Origin: an uncultured Chitinophaga sp.
GTDB taxonomy: Bacteria; Bacteroidota; Bacteroidia; Chitinophagales; Chitinophagaceae
Direction of reading: 5' to 3'
Assembly: GCF_946479755.1 (NCBI RefSeq)
Contig: NZ_CAMLHC010000021.1
Coordinates: forward strand, 80,446-144,445
DNA length: 64,000 nucleotides
Notes under the pieces: model-generated
Seen by the model: the letters and a program-made list of their open reading frames with translations, nothing else
What the model was told of the DNA's origin: nothing
Databases searched by the model: none
Position numbers and translations under genes: made by a program
Shown: in pieces, positions 63,664 through 64,000 of the stretch
Position numbering within the stretch: the stretch's first letter is position 1
How the letters are laid out: each line of letters begins with the position of its first letter

Positions 63664-63920
63664 AGTGTTTTAAGAGATGTAGCGATTAAAGAAAGCGATT
63701 AAAGAAATGGTATCTTTAAATTATAAAATTTCTTTATGAAAAACTAAAGGAAAATTTTGCGGTTCCGCTACTGGTCGTCGCGTCGACCCACACTGCGATC
63801 CTTCGCCAACCATCTCCACCAGCCCCCGCCGCTATCTTCACCACCGGCCTTTCGCCAGCCTTTAATACAAATCTTTACAACCAATCTCCACCGCTGGCCT
63901 TTGATGCTGGCCGTAGTCTC
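63664..63920. other. Non-coding region upstream of the membrane protein, no gene seen
   Basis: Up to 63740 it is AT-rich and includes the 13-bp tandem repeat at 63681-63706. From about 63760 it becomes C-rich with degenerate CCAGCC/CGCCAG-like motifs leading into the 14-bp tandem repeat. No start-to-stop frame with protein-like composition is present. Confidence 0.5.
63681..63706. repeat. Two perfect tandem copies of a 13-mer in the leader
   Basis: AGCGATTAAAGAA at 63681-63693 and 63694-63706, 18 bp upstream of the minus-strand ATG at 63663. It could be a slippage product or a regulator site. Confidence 0.6.
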
Positions 63921-64000
63921 TCGCTGCCAGCCCCTCGCCGCCAGTCCCTCGCCGCCAGTCCCTCGCCGCCAGTCCCTCGCCGCCAGTCCCTCGCCGCCAG
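63921..64000. repeat. 14-bp tandem repeat running off the window edge
   Basis: The unit TCGCCGCCAGTCCC starts at 63935, 63949, 63963, 63977 and 63991 (last copy cut), preceded by a two-mismatch copy at 63921. The period is not a multiple of three, so it is not an in-frame coding repeat. Confidence 0.85.

Noticed and set aside
63921..64000. CRISPR array
   Set aside because: Units are contiguous 14-mers with no spacers, and no cas gene is present.

Overview
The window looks like chromosomal DNA from a member of the Bacteroidota, most likely a Chitinophagaceae genus close to Chitinophaga. The evidence is a SusC/SusD pair driven by an ECF sigma factor and a FecR-type anti-sigma factor with a C-terminal DUF4974-like region, a type IX secretion (T9SS) C-terminal tail, DUF4251 and DUF4349 proteins, several PchR-like and generic AraC regulators, Bacteroidota-style -7 promoter elements (TAnnTTTG), and A-rich start regions instead of strong Shine-Dalgarno sites. 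I see no IS element, prophage, CRISPR array or rRNA.

Layout. 1-11157 (minus) is a polysaccharide utilisation-type locus read as sigma factor, anti-sigma, SusC, SusD, a T9SS-exported beta-propeller and a clan GH-A glycosidase cut by the window edge. 11273-21044 holds scattered housekeeping and hypothetical genes: a HEAT-like protein, a cold-shock protein, an LpxL-like acyltransferase with a translationally coupled 38-residue membrane peptide missed by ordinary ORF calling, an AraC regulator with a putative tandem operator, lipoproteins, a multi-TM patatin and an MBL hydrolase. 21147-26123 carries alkaline phosphatase divergent from lgt, a CobW-type GTPase, xseA and xseB. 26230-30680 carries a BamA/TamA-like barrel, a 742-residue zinc-finger/TerD-like protein preceded on the same strand by a 120-nt tRNA-shaped RNA with a hugely enlarged anticodon arm, and an HPP-family membrane protein.

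30677-38243 (minus) is an AraC-linked operon of planctomycete-type genes (DUF1549/DUF1553 cytochrome, DUF1501, TIM-barrel sugar isomerase-like, DUF2231/cytochrome c/LRR). A second related module at 56828-60641 pairs a DUF1080/PA14 protein with a beta-propeller/cytochrome c fusion. Both probably serve periplasmic oxidation and breakdown of sugars or glycosides (inference). Between them lie an FtsX-type permease, a secreted GH2 beta-galactosidase, an aldo/keto reductase, an AraC regulator divergent from a lipoprotein hydrolase, dinB, an orphan CdiI-like immunity gene, tandem DJ-1/PfpI genes, an ankyrin-like protein, an ABC exporter, a GNAT, a HAD phosphatase and a TlpA-like thioredoxin. The right end has an M24 peptidase, an AraC regulator, a candidate small RNA with an orphan terminator, a membrane protein and a 14-bp tandem repeat running off the edge.

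The strongest candidate for something new is the tRNA-like RNA at 29766-29885 and its downstream zinc-finger/TerD-like gene.
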